A stretch of DNA of 64,000 nucleotides, from NCBI GenBank assembly GCA_024867545.1, contig JANFNE010000068.1, forward strand, positions 62,001-126,000, in the 5' to 3' direction. A program made the position numbers and the translations under genes. Below are positions 32,388-42,632 of the stretch, piece by piece. Positions within the stretch are counted from its first letter, which is position 1, and each line of letters starts with the position of its first letter. The DNA comes from Phytopythium helicoides. Its lineage: Eukaryota > Oomycota > Peronosporomycetes > Pythiales > Pythiaceae. The notes beneath the pieces are model-generated. The model was not told where the DNA came from. It saw nothing but the letters and a program-made list of their open reading frames with translations, and ran no database searches.

Positions 32388-35300
32388 GAAGTTTGTATCT
32401 TCGCTTTCGTTGAGAAGCAGCCCAAGGAGGTGATCGACGCCACGTTGGTCCCTCCAGTTGATAATACACGTGAGTTGCATGACAGCCACGCGGTCTCGAT
32501 CGCCACCCTCCACACGACAGATGAATATCGACGAGTCGAAGTAGCGATGGCCCTGAACCTGTTGCCCGGAGAGTCGAGAGGGTACTGGAAACACCACGCT
32601 CCGGACAAGTGGTTCAAGCAGGCGAAGGTTCACGCGAAGCTCAACAACGAAAAGGCCATGCTACTGTTCGATACTGGCGCCGAGGTGTCCATCGTGGACA
32701 CCACCTTTGCTCGTAAGGTAGGCTGCCACATTGACGACAGTAAGCGGCAAGAATGCGTGGGTATCGGCGAGGGTTCATACCTCACAGATGGACGGACGCG
32801 AATCAAAGTGACGCTGGGAGGATCACTGGTGTACTTCTTCGACGCCTGGGTAGGTCGACTGGCTGGTCAAGATGCGATCCTGGGAATGGACTTCATGGTT
32901 CCTGCGGGCGTACGCCTTGATATGGCCGACGGCTCCGTGTGTCTCCCAGAGGAAGTGCGGCTTCGACTAGATGGGCGACGACAGCTATTCAGCGATCGAG
33001 CACGGCTCGTGACAGCCGAAGGATTTCCGTCAATCGATCCTGGAGAGTCGGTGGAGATTCCTTTGCGTGTCAACCGATCGGAGAAGCAAAAGCTCTGGGT
33101 AACGCGAGGTGAAAAGTGGGTCCCGTCGATTGTCCAAGGCCCGGGGCAGAAGCGATTCTTGAAAATCACGAACGTCGGCGACGAGGAGCTGAGGTTAGGT
33201 CGACTAGAACGACTTGGTCTCTGGTTATCCGGCGACCACGTACCAAGGCTGCCTGGATTCGTCTCGGAAGGTTCTCGCCGCTATGAGGAGTGGCAAAACT
33301 TGGCGTACGAAGCGACTCAGGACTCTGCACAGCTGGATGAACCAGAAGACTCAGAGCGGGTACCGAGCGTTTCCCGCCGAGAATATGTTGTTCCACGCGG
33401 GATACTGAGCAGGCCGAAACTCGAGGCCCCCACGGTTAGCTCCGTCGTCGCTCCCAGACAGCGGATACACCCCGTCAACGTCAGAAACAGTCGAGAATCG
33501 CAGGACGACCACGCGGAACCAGTCTCTTACTATCATGAGGGTAGTGAGCTGTTCGCCGAGGACATCGAGTCACAGATGGCGGTACTGCCCGAAGTGGCGT
33601 CAACGACAGAGGAAGTGAAGATTGACGATCTAAAAGTTGGTGATCCTGCCGTGAACACTCCCGAGGAAATCGACCGGTTACGCGCGATTATCTGGGAGAA
33701 GAAACACCTCTTGATCGACAAAGGCAATGCTCTTCCACCGGCTGCAAAGGGAGCCGTCTGTGACATAGATGTCGGAGGAGCGAAACCGATCGCCCAGCGG
33801 GTCAGGAAGATACCACCTCAGTTCCGCGAGAAGGTGGCTGAACTCTTGAAGGGGTTGCTGAGCGCCAAGATAATCCGGCCGTCGACTTCACCTTGGGCGT
33901 CACCGATCGTCGTGGTGATCAAGAAGAATGGAGTTGACATCCGGTTGTGTATCGACTATCGCCTCGTGAACAATTTGACGAGGCTGATGGTATACCCGAT
34001 GCCTCTGATCAACGACCTGTTGGAGGATCTCGAAAAGGTCTTGTGGTTCTGCTCCTTGGACATGGCAAGCGGCTTCTGGGTTGTCTCGATGACTGAGCGA
34101 GCACGCGCGATATCAGCCTTCGTGACACCATTTGGGCTCTTCGAGTGGAACCGGATGCCGTTTGGGCTGAAGAACGCGCCGCAGATCTACCAGCGACTAG
34201 TCGATAATGCTCTGTATGGGTTTCTCCGACTCCCATCGGCCGAATATGAAGCAGCCGATCTCTACGCGGTAGGAGTGCCCGACGACGTCCACCGACCGTC
34301 CGTCCTGGGTCGTCGATCCTATATCGACGACATACTCATCGCTGCTGAGAGCTGGGATGACTTGTGCGAGAAGACGTCCCGACTGCTGAACGCCTGCGAC
34401 CAGTGGAACCTGTCGATCAGCGTCGCCAAAAGCTACTGGGGAATGCCGAACGTCGACTACTTGGGGCATCGAGTGAACTCCAACGGTCTGGAGGCTCGTC
34501 CGAAAGAGCTGGAATCTCTGTGTAATTTGCCGTTTCCCACTTCATTGCGGGCAATGCAATCCTTTCTGGGAAGTTTGAACTACTACAATCGCTTCATCGA
34601 AGACTTCGCAGTGTACGCGACCGTGCTTTACGAGCTTCGCGAGGTCGATTTTCACGGTAAGTCAGAGATCGATGCCAGCGACAGTCGACTAGAGCGGGCA
34701 ACAACGGCATTCGAATTGCTCAAGCAGAAGATCGCTGCAACGCCAATCCTCCGGCACTTCGACTCGGAGAAAGAGTGCGTCGCAATCGTGTATGCCAGTG
34801 AGTGGGCCGTCGCGGCCGCCCTGGTCCAAGAACACGACGGAATCATCGAGCCAGTGAAGTTCACGAGCCGCACTCTGAAGCCGAACGAGCTGAATTACTC
34901 GGTGGTCGAGAAAGAGATATTGGCGCTGCTTCGTCTACTCGACAACTGCTTTACGATGCTTGCAGGCAGGTCGGTGCGCGTACTGACGCGACACAGCACT
35001 CTCGGTTGGCTTTTACGGTCGCATGGACTCCAAGGTCGACTCGCACAATGGGCCGCCCTTCTCTCGCCTTGGTCGCTGGAAGTTACACGCTGTACTGGGG
35101 GCGAAGACGAAGTACTGGGGGCGATCTCAGCGAGCATAACCCCACGCGATCAAGTTGACGAAGCGTTAGTCCGAATAGCCCCGAAGAAGCATCCATTTCG
35201 GTCAGTCCAGGTTCCTTTACCGGTCATCGACGACGAAGAAGAGTTGTTGGTCATCAGCTTCGATGGATCAGCTAAGATCAAGCGAGGTGACAGCGCGTAC

Positions 35301-35756
35301 AGTGCCATTGTGTGGCAGTTACCCGAGTGGACGGTTGTCGCTGGTGGATCAAGGCATGAACAAGGGCTCACAGTCAACGAGGCCGAATACCGCGGGCTGA
35401 TGATGGGGTTGGATCTGGCAGCGGAGCTCGGTAGGCAACGGCTAGTCGTCTGCGGCGACTCCAACTTGGTCATCCGGCAACTTCGCGGTGAGATCGACTG
35501 CAAGGCACCAGGGCTACAGCTGCTACGTGGTCAGGCACTCGACAGGCTGAAAACTTGGCCAAGATTCGAGTTGGTACATGTCAAGCGCGAATGGAACAAG
35601 AGTGCCGACCTCTTGGCTGGCGTGGCCCTCCAGCAACAGAGAGGGTCGACGGTCGAGAAGGATGAAGCCCGTGAAGACTTGATGGTGCTGACCGCCTCGA
35701 TGAAATCATCATGCCCAAAAGTCGGAGTCATACCCCGAGGGTCGACGCCGTCGTAA
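32343..35756 (+). CDS. pol: Gypsy Pol part 1: protease, reverse transcriptase, two RNase H domains
   Basis: About 1137 codons in the -1 frame relative to gag. Protease: LLFDTGAEVSIV, active Asp at 32670. RT: CIDYRLVNNLT, FCSLDMASGFW, FGLKNAPQIYQ and YIDDILIA (34320-34331; the catalytic pair is intact). The normal RNase H after RT reads IVYASEWAVAAAL where active copies have a TDAS motif, so its first catalytic Asp is lost. A second RNase H follows (35260-35630) with all four acidic residues: ISFDGSAKIK, VNEAEYRGL, VVCGDSNLV and NKSADLLAG. There is no ATG near the start, consistent with frameshift expression. It ends at TAA 35754. Confidence 0.93.
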   Translation, partial: LGRSPGWNLVRAERSEVCIFAFVEKQPKEVIDATLVPPVDNTRELHDSHAVSIATLHTTDEYRRVEVAMALNLLPGESRGYWKHHAPDKWFKQAKVHAKLNNEKAMLLFDTGAEVSIVDTTFARKVGCHIDDSKRQECVGIGEGSYLTDGRTRIKVTLGGSLVYFFDAWVGRLAGQDAILGMDFMVPAGVRLDMADGSVCLPEEVRLRLDGRRQLFSDRARLVTAEGFPSIDPGESVEIPLRVNRSEKQKLWVTRGEKWVPSIVQGPGQKRFLKITNVGDEELRLGRLERLGLWLSGDHVPRLPGFVSEGSRRYEEWQNLAYEATQDSAQLDEPEDSERVPSVSRREYVVPRGILSRPKLEAPTVSSVVAPRQRIHPVNVRNSRESQDDHAEPVSYYHEGSELFAEDIESQMAVLPEVASTTEEVKIDDLKVGDPAVNTPEEIDRLRAIIWEKKHLLIDKGNALPPAAKGAVCDIDVGGAKPIAQRVRKIPPQFREKVAELLKGLLSAKIIRPSTSPWASPIVVVIKKNGVDIRLCIDYRLVNNLTRLMVYPMPLINDLLEDLEKVLWFCSLDMASGFWVVSMTERARAISAFVTPFGLFEWNRMPFGLKNAPQIYQRLVDNALYGFLRLPSAEYEAADLYAVGVPDDVHRPSVLGRRSYIDDILIAAESWDDLCEKTSRLLNACDQWNLSISVAKSYWGMPNVDYLGHRVNSNGLEARPKELESLCNLPFPTSLRAMQSFLGSLNYYNRFIEDFAVYATVLYELREVDFHGKSEIDASDSRLERATTAFELLKQKIAATPILRHFDSEKECVAIVYASEWAVAAALVQEHDGIIEPVKFTSRTLKPNELNYSVVEKEILALLRLLDNCFTMLAGRSVRVLTRHSTLGWLLRSHGLQGRLAQWAALLSPWSLEVTRCTGGEDEVLGAISASITPRDQVDEALVRIAPKKHPFRSVQVPLPVIDDEEELLVISFDGSAKIKRGDSAYSAIVWQLPEWTVVAGGSRHEQGLTVNEAEYRGLMMGLDLAAELGRQRLVVCGDSNLVIRQLRGEIDCKAPGLQLLRGQALDRLKTWPRFELVHVKREWNKSADLLAGVALQQQRGSTVEKDEAREDLMVLTASMKSSCPKVGVIPRGSTPS

Positions 35757-37441
35757 CGCGTGCTCGAGCTAGACAAAGGCGCACGGACATCGTGCTGGAC
35801 GAAGATCTTGTCCAGAGGATCCGAATAGAGAGGATTGTGCGCGCACAGAACGAAGAGGTGTGGATCGACAACCTCAAAAAGTTTCTGCGAGGTGATCTGG
35901 GGGCGATGGCACAAGCGGATGTGAAGACCTGCGCAAGTATCGCTAGTCAATTCGAGGTCGACGAGAGCGGGTTACTCTTCTACATCGTACCGACAGATGC
36001 TGCGGGCGAGGACCGAGACTCTGTCGCACGCTTAGTGTTGCCGGAAACACTACACGACGACGTCCTCCACCACTACCACGCGAGCCTCGAAGGAGGTCAT
36101 CAGGGGATTGGCCGAACATACCAGAGGGTGCGGCGTCACTTCTACTGGAGAGGCCTATACCGCAGCGTGCAACGTTACGTGGGCGAGTGCGTCGACTGTG
36201 AGACTGGCAAAGGCCGACCAACCATCCGAGGAGAGTCGCCAGGGAACATCGAGGCCACTTACCCTTTTCAGGTCGTCGCGATGGACCACATCCCGTCGCT
36301 ACCCAAGTCGTTCAAAGGCAACACTGAACTCTTGTTGTGGGTCGACCTCTTCTCCGGATTTGTAATCGCAAAGGCCAGTGCATCACGCACGGCGCAGACG
36401 ATTGCCGAGTCATACGAAGAGTGTGTCTTTCGTCGGTTTGGGGCCAGTGAGGCGATACGACACGACCGAGAACCTGGGTTCATGTCCGACTTTTTCAGAG
36501 CTTTCAACAAAATCGTCGGGCAGAGGCAACGAGCCACGTTAGCATATCGACCGCAAGCAAATGGAACGGCCGAACGCATGGTGCAGACACTCACCCGAGC
36601 AATCAAGATGTACGTCAGCGATGAAGCTCAGCGCGACTGGGACGAGTATGCCGAACGGCTGACGTTCGCGATTAACACCGCTCACGACCGCATCAGGCTG
36701 GACACTCCATTCTATCTGGTCCACGGCTGGGACCCTCGCTCAACTTTGGAAGCATCGCTGCCTATTGGAAGCACAAGACGTCAGGACCGAGACGCAAGGC
36801 GATGGCGCTTCCATATGCAGCAACACTACCAGCGAGCGAGAGCACACGTTAATGACTTGCTTGTCGAGGCACGAGGAAGCCGAGCTGAGAGACAGAACGA
36901 ATCAGTCAGACCACATCACATCGAACAAGGCTCACGTGTTTGGCTGTACCTCGATCGCGTCCGAGAGGGCTACGCAAAGAAGTTGGCACACCTCTGGCAC
37001 GGCCCGTTCCGGGTGGCTGACAAGGTGTCAGAATTTGCAGTCCGTCTGGAAGTGGCCGGTAGCGATTACAGGGTGTTCCCGATTGTGCATGTCTCCAAGC
37101 TGAAGCTAGTGCGGCAATATCCGGAGCGACCAACAACAGCGCTTACTGTCGACGAAGACAGCCGACTCGACTTCGACGAGGAACTCTTGCCTGGAGATAG
37201 TTGGACACAAACGTTGGAAGACGACGAGTACGAGGTTGAGAAGATATCTGACGTACGTACGGGGCGTCGCACTCGATACGGGCGCGTCTACCGTGAGTTT
37301 TTGGTGCACTGGAAGGGGTATGACGAACCCACATGGGAGGATGAGGCCGATCTCAACTGTGGAGCCCTCCTCCACGAATTTCTGCGAGACAGAGCTCGAC
37401 GCGGGCGGTTCGGGGTCATGCAGTCGCTTGACGCCGAATAG
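35711..37441 (+). CDS. Gypsy Pol part 2: integrase with C-terminal chromodomain
   Basis: 576 codons from ATG 35711; the frame is open from 35675. A zinc-binding HHCC region (HASLEGGHQGIGRT, CVDCETGK) precedes the DDE core: VVAMDHIPSLP, AIRHDREPGF and RPQANGTAERMVQ supply the three acidic residues. A GPY/F-like module (LWHGPFRVADKV) is followed by a chromodomain (EYEVEKISDVR, FLVHWKGYDEPTWEDEADL). Chromodomains of chromoviruses bind modified histone tails and steer integration, here presumably to heterochromatin. It is intact. Confidence 0.94.
   Translation: MPKSRSHTPRVDAVVTRARARQRRTDIVLDEDLVQRIRIERIVRAQNEEVWIDNLKKFLRGDLGAMAQADVKTCASIASQFEVDESGLLFYIVPTDAAGEDRDSVARLVLPETLHDDVLHHYHASLEGGHQGIGRTYQRVRRHFYWRGLYRSVQRYVGECVDCETGKGRPTIRGESPGNIEATYPFQVVAMDHIPSLPKSFKGNTELLLWVDLFSGFVIAKASASRTAQTIAESYEECVFRRFGASEAIRHDREPGFMSDFFRAFNKIVGQRQRATLAYRPQANGTAERMVQTLTRAIKMYVSDEAQRDWDEYAERLTFAINTAHDRIRLDTPFYLVHGWDPRSTLEASLPIGSTRRQDRDARRWRFHMQQHYQRARAHVNDLLVEARGSRAERQNESVRPHHIEQGSRVWLYLDRVREGYAKKLAHLWHGPFRVADKVSEFAVRLEVAGSDYRVFPIVHVSKLKLVRQYPERPTTALTVDEDSRLDFDEELLPGDSWTQTLEDDEYEVEKISDVRTGRRTRYGRVYREFLVHWKGYDEPTWEDEADLNCGALLHEFLRDRARRGRFGVMQSLDAE
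35714..35720 (+). promoter_or_regulatory. candidate second -1 frameshift site, RNase H to integrase
   Basis: CCCAAAA is read C CCA AAA in the pol frame and fits the X XXY YYZ rule in exactly the phase needed to enter the integrase frame. The two frames overlap only over 35675-35753, and this is the best slippery heptamer I see there. An ATG at 35711 in the integrase frame would alternatively allow reinitiation. Downstream pairing is weak (ACCC/GGGT). Confidence 0.55.
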
Positions 37442-38524
37442 CATCCAAAATATCGCAGGTGGGCTGGCCACTCTGCGTGAATGGGCGAAGCGTCAATGGG
37501 GTGGCCACGGATCGAGGAAGGAAGGGAGGGGAAAGGAGATACGTACCGAAGAAGTTCACTCAAGCGAGCGCAGTTGTCCAAACGGCAGCTGCTTGCCAGA
37601 TGTATGTCTCGAATAGGCACAACGGTCGATGGCGGTGAAGTTCAAGCCCGACGACCGACTTCCGAGGAGGACGCCCCGCTGTCACCGATCAACCGTAGAC
37701 GTGTGAAACATTCAGCGAGCAGTCGATGGTCGCCAAATGGTGATGACTACCGACGATCGACGATGGTCGGGAGCCGATGGATGCCGACAACGATGGCCAG
37801 CAATCGACCGACGACGGCCGAGGTTCGATAGCTGACAGTCGACGACTGACTATGGCCAATGATCAAAAGCTGACAGTCGACAACGACGATGATGTTCCGT
37901 GACCATTGGCCGAGGACCAAAGATCGGTGGTTGGCCAGTCTCGACCGTACTTGATGATGGACGGCCGATGAGCCCCGACAACGAGCGATGACCAGTGAAA
38001 AGTAACGGCGACGGTCGTTTTGAACGTCGGCTGAGGCGAAGGCTGACGGTTGTAAACCAGCGATATTAACGCCGACGACCAGTGGACGACTTTCACGGGT
38101 AGCAGATGCCTATGGCAGTCGATGATCAGTGGTACCGACGGCCAACCACTAGCAACTCCAGCCAGCAAACCATTCAACACCGACAGTCGTTTGAGTGTCG
38201 ACCAAGATGTGTGCCGATCGTCGATGGCAGTCGAAAGAGACTAGATTGCTAATTGTCAGCCGACAGTCGATGCCGGCGACAATTACGACCAACACTGACG
38301 AAAGTCGGCAGGCGACGGCCGACCTTCGATGCTCGGTAGTAGCCGCGGTCGACAACCGGAGTCAAGAAGCAAGAGATAAACAAGCTGACGGGCGCAAGTC
38401 ACGTGGTGGAAGTCGAAAGATGAAGTCGATTGAACTCAGGCGCGAAAAAAAGGGGAAACTACCGTCGATGAGAAGAATGCCGTTGAGGCGCAATTTCGGC
38501 TACAGGAGATCGCGCGCCAGCTGC
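37442..38524. other. non-coding spacer of the Gypsy element
   Basis: About 1.1 kb with many scattered, degenerate GACCGNCGA/CGATGGTCG motifs reminiscent of the LTR array, and no long open frame on either strand. It separates the integrase stop from the 3' end of the antisense gene. Confidence 0.55.
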
Positions 38525-41388
38525 TCACGAGTCGGCGACCGTGGCCACAGAGACGAAGAACTTGCGTGAAAGGCGCTGGATACGGAGTGCAGGATGGTCG
38601 CGAGGCGAGTTCACGAACTGGAGGCGCCATGGTTCTTCGCTGTCGAGAGTCACCAACGCCTCGGATAATGACTTTGGGGCGATAGGCTGACCCAGGCCAG
38701 GGTACCAGTGTCGCTCCTGACGACGCGACGGCAGGCGAAGGAAGAAGGGGTCTAGTAGCACGTCAAGGTCGCAGACACCACGACGGATGAGGAGCAGGAG
38801 TTTGGCCATCACCTTGGAGACTTGGGCGCCAGCACGAGAGCGATGAGCGTGACGCTTGCGCTTGTAAACCTCGTATGCTTCCCACTGCTCTTTATCCACC
38901 GGCTTGGGTAGTACATGTGTGGCTTCCCAGAACGCAATCGCGTGGCTCTCGACCGCCGCCTTGTAAGCTGCCACGATAGGTGCAAACGAAATGTCTTCAG
39001 CGTCGAAAGTCACTGGCGAGGGGCGCTCTCGTAACACTTCCCATGGCTTGGAAGCATAGAGAGTTGTGATCTCAGCTTCGGTGATCAGTGCAGGGTGGTA
39101 CGCCGACAACGGAGCCGCCTTGGTCGACTGCGGGAATAGCCAGTCGTCTGGAAGGAGGTGAGCGTCGACCAAGTGGTGGACTGTCAACTCCCCAGCCGTC
39201 AGCCCACTAACCTCGGCGGCTACCCAAGGCCGCACGTCGGACGCAACAAACTCTTGAGGCGCCAGAAAACCAGGGATACACGGCCTAAATGTTGGTGTAG
39301 TTTGGACAGACGCGTCGTCGCCCGTTGAGGTGTTGGGAAGGTCACCATCGACTGCCCTGCCACCTGTCATCTCGCCGTCGTCGTCGGACGAGAAGCCACT
39401 GTCCTCGCTGCCGAACAACTCGTCATTCCGAGCGACTCGCAGCGTCGAAGACGAACCTATCACGGATGACTCGCTGGTACCAACGGAAGAGGTGCGCCGT
39501 GCAGCACTGCGGGACTTGGCCAGCACCGCCTTGACGATCTCGTCGTCGCTGCTGATGTCCACTCCCTCGTCGTCAGATGCCTCAACGCGCCGACTTGCCG
39601 CCTTCATGCGGGAAGAGCGATTGCCAGAAGACTGCACAGAATGCGTCTGTGGGTTGCCCACACCTTCGGTCAGCTCCACCACGTCCACCGCGTCTATCCA
39701 ATGGCCAACACAGACGGGTTAACAACGGGCTGTATTGAGAGCGTTAAGAACGGCGGTGAGACGCACCTGCACCGGTAGATGAGTCGGAAGCTGGCGGAGA
39801 AATGGTAAGGTCGACGTCGACCCCGTCGCCCGATGTGGCAGCACGACCAGCCGCTCGGTCAACAGTCCGCGCCGACTTCTTGTGCGGCGGGGAGGATTCC
39901 GAAGTGCCGCTGGATCGCCGACGCTTCGGTCTGTCGGGAGCCGTGCCCACCTTCTTCTTCTTTGAGCTAGCACCCACACGACCAGTCGCCGGAGGAGGCG
40001 AAACCGCTGATGAAGCCGCTGGAATGGATGAGACCGAAGGAGGAGTGCCACTTAGAGGTGAGTTCTCGGAGGCGGCCGTTGAAGGTAACGGCGGAGCGCC
40101 TCCAGAGTCAGTGGGAGCTTGGGGGGATGGAGCACCTGCGGGCTGGGAGAGAGATACCGAAGCCAGCAGCGGGGTGCTGGCCCAGTCCATCACTCGCGCG
40201 ATCGACCGAAATCGATCCGCAAGAGCATCACGCTCACTTTCGACTGTGCGGAGGCGCTCGGTAACAGTGGCCGCTTCCGCCAATGCCTTCTCTCGGGCCG
40301 CTGCCGCAACTAGCTGTGCAGCCTCCGCGGCTGCCCGCGCACGCTGCAGCCCGTCACGCTCGCGCGCCAAGCCGCGCACTTCTCCTTCCAGGCGTGTCAC
40401 GTCGGTCTGACAGTCTGCGAGAAGGAGTCCTACCACACAGCAAGGTGTTAGACACCGTGGAGCAAAGGACAAAGAGTCACAAGCACGTACGGAGCTCTTT
40501 CAGTTCGCTTGCAGCAGCGGTTGCCGCCTTCTCGCTGGCCTCTTGCGATGTCACTGCCGCTTGTAGCTCACCGCGGATGTGGTCGAGCTCCGCCTCGATC
40601 GAGTTCTTACGGCCTGCGACGTCCTCCAGCAATCGCTCGAGCTCGTGCTTCTCGTAGCTCGAAGCTACACGGTCGCGGGAACGCGCCTCCAAGGCGTCTG
40701 ACAGCTGACGTTTTGCGCGAGCGAGCTCTTGTCGGAGCCGATCTACTTCGTCGACGGCACGCGCACGCTCCGCCTCAGCTGCTTGACGCCGGTCGGCTGC
40801 AGCTTGTGCGGCTCGTAGCGCCCGATCACGCGATGCAGCAGCTTCACGAGCAGTATTAGAGGGTGTCACCGAAGCTCCTGTGGTTAGAGGCGATAGTCTC
40901 GGTGACGTAGAAGCTGAAGCAAACGCACTCGCTTCATCAGTTGACTCAACAGATGCGCTTGGAATGACGCTGACACCGCTGTGAGCTGCCGTCGAGAGGT
41001 TGTGCACCTCGGCGTGCAGATCCGAGACATGGCGGCGCAGGCCGAGATACGATTCAGCCAGCGCAGTGCGCTGGCGGCCGAGCTCGGAAGCCACGTCGCT
41101 CAGCGTAGACACAGCTTGAATCACGCCGAGCACCGAGCGGAAGGAGGCTTGTGCGGAAAGCAGTGCAGCAAGGTTCGGAGATGATGCCAGGGCAACCGCT
41201 CGAAGGTCTTCACACGCGTCACACGCCCTGAGGGCGACCGGCGTCGGCGGTAGAACGGGTGGCCGAGCCGCAGTCAACGCAGGCGCTACGGTTGGCACGG
41301 TAGATGATCCTTCTGGCTCCGTCGCAGCAGGAGCGCCACCACTGGATGCATCAACCGCAGAGCCATCGGCGGGGTCGACTGTTGTCAT
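38525..41388 (-). CDS. antisense three-exon gene inside the Gypsy element, 909-residue nuclear-type coiled-coil protein, unrecognised
   Basis: Exons 40491-41388, 39767-40429 and 38525-39693 join in phase (each junction phase 1). Intron 1 (61 nt, GTACGT...GGTAG) has a CTAAC branch site; intron 2 (73 nt, GTGCGT...GATAG) has TTAAC. The protein has a Ser/Pro/Ala-rich N-terminus and a long coiled coil that crosses the first splice (AELDHIRGELQ ... ELRLLLADCQTDVTRLEGEV). Basic clusters KKKKVG and RPKRRR suggest nuclear import, then an acidic SDDE stretch, and a folded-looking C-terminal half (FLAPQEFVASDVRPWVAAEV, WYPGLGQP). I recognise no family. Its upstream end lies 85 bp from the 3' LTR, so LTR-borne antisense promotion is likely. 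Confidence 0.8.
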
Positions 41389-41460
41389 CTTGTGCGCGCG
41401 CTGGAGAAGTCCAAGAATGAGTATACTCTCACCCCAGCACGGCTGTACCACACTGGGGCG

Positions 41461-41473
41461 ACAGGGGGGCGGC
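41461..41473 (+). other. polypurine tract of the Gypsy element
   Basis: ACAGGGGGGCGGC lies immediately 5' of the 3' LTR, where the plus-strand primer of reverse transcription is expected. It is G-rich and nearly all purine apart from single C residues. Confidence 0.6.
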
Positions 41474-42332
41474 TGTGGTGAAGTGGACCAGGAATTACTG
41501 AGTCTCGCAACGTCAGTGTCGATTATCAACTGAGTGGTGGCGGATATCAAAATGGTGATGTCCGATACCAAATATGGGGTGGTGTATACCAATACCGACC
41601 GTCAACACTCAGTGACCGTCGACACTCAGTGACCGTCGACATTCAGTGACCGTCGACGCTCAGTGCTCATCGACAATCAGTCCATCAACACTCAGTGACC
41701 GCCGACACTCAGTGACCATCGACACTCGGTGATCGTCGACACTCAGCGACCGTCGACTCAGCGACCGTCGACGCGCGGCTACCATCGATGTCCGATAACA
41801 GTCGACAATCAACGACCATCGGCATCAAGCAGCCGTCGGTCCAGCGGTCCCGCGGAGGCAAGAGAGCCAGCGACAAGGATGGGCACGAAGGGAATTCACA
41901 AGCGGTAGGACATCAAGGTTAGCGCAAGATGAGTGGCTAGGATCAGTCTCGAATTTACTTCGGAGGGCGCAAGTCCTCACCTCTCTTTGGTTCTCCGTTT
42001 CGATTCTCATTCAAGTCTAACACTCAAGGGGAGTGGAAAGGTGATACAAAAGGTTTTGGTCTGCTATTTGGCGCGTGCGGGAGAGCACCCCGCCACACAC
42101 TACACACCCGAGGAGTGAGGATTTCCACGCCGCGGCACACACTCCAAACCCCAACTCTACCTCAACCAGCGTGGGCACTACCCATCGAGATCGTGACCGA
42201 ACGTCGCCCCAGGCCGACGGGTACACAACGTGACTATTACCACACCGGGGTAACCCCTCCGTAAGTCGGCATACACGGGCACGCGTGAGATAGGCGACGA
42301 GTCTGGTGATTCCAGACACGCGCTTCTCCACA
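41474..42332 (+). repeat. 3' LTR of the Gypsy element
   Basis: 859 bp, TGTGG to CCACA, followed by the target duplication ACGT at 42333-42336. It matches the 5' LTR without a difference I could find. Confidence 0.95.
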
Positions 42333-42558
42333 ACGTGAACTTCTCCTGCAACGACCGGGGCACACCCTCCGGTATAGACCATGGAAAAGTGCCCTGGAAA
42401 GCACGCATTCCACATTTCGGAGACTGACACAGTGCTGTCGCTTGCCTCTTTAGTCACTAAGTCTACTCCGCTCCAGGAAAGCGTACAATCTAAACGTGTC
42501 AACAACTACGACTCGCTTACTGGTAGCATCGAATACAGCTTCAACCTGTGGGTAAAAT

Positions 42559-42582
42559 CCCCCCCCCCCCCCCCCCCCCCCC
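42559..42582. repeat. poly-C tract of 24 bases
   Basis: An uninterrupted run of 24 C. It is prone to slippage in the genome, during sequencing and in assembly, so its length should not be trusted. A short plus-strand frame reads through it as poly-Pro and is not a credible gene. Confidence 0.9.
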
Positions 42583-42632
42583 AGCAACCGGTGAGTCGCG
42601 CTTATATCCCAGAGCGTTGACACTTCGTAACA

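Larger units (their letters stand above)
29205..42332 (+). mobile_element. complete Ty3/Gypsy LTR retrotransposon with chromodomain integrase and an antisense gene
   Basis: 13,128 bp bounded by two 859-bp LTRs (29205-30063, 41474-42332) that I read as identical, with ACGT duplicated on both sides (29201-29204, 42333-42336). The order protease, RT, RNase H, integrase in the sense frames defines Ty3/Gypsy. Sense coding is split into gag (30064-32346), PR-RT-RH (32343-35756) and IN-chromodomain (to 37441), each shifted -1 relative to the previous. A 4-kb 3' region carries a spliced gene on the opposite strand. All frames are open, so the copy may be active and is recent. Confidence 0.95.

Noticed and set aside
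39325..41184. Plus-strand ORFs between integrase and 3' LTR as extra sense genes of the Gypsy
   Set aside because: They are shorter and motif-free, whereas the minus strand gives one 909-codon spliced frame with a continuous coiled coil.
42381..42620. Small plus-strand ORF with poly-Pro
   Set aside because: The poly-Pro comes from the 24-base C run and the rest has no protein-like features or paralogue.
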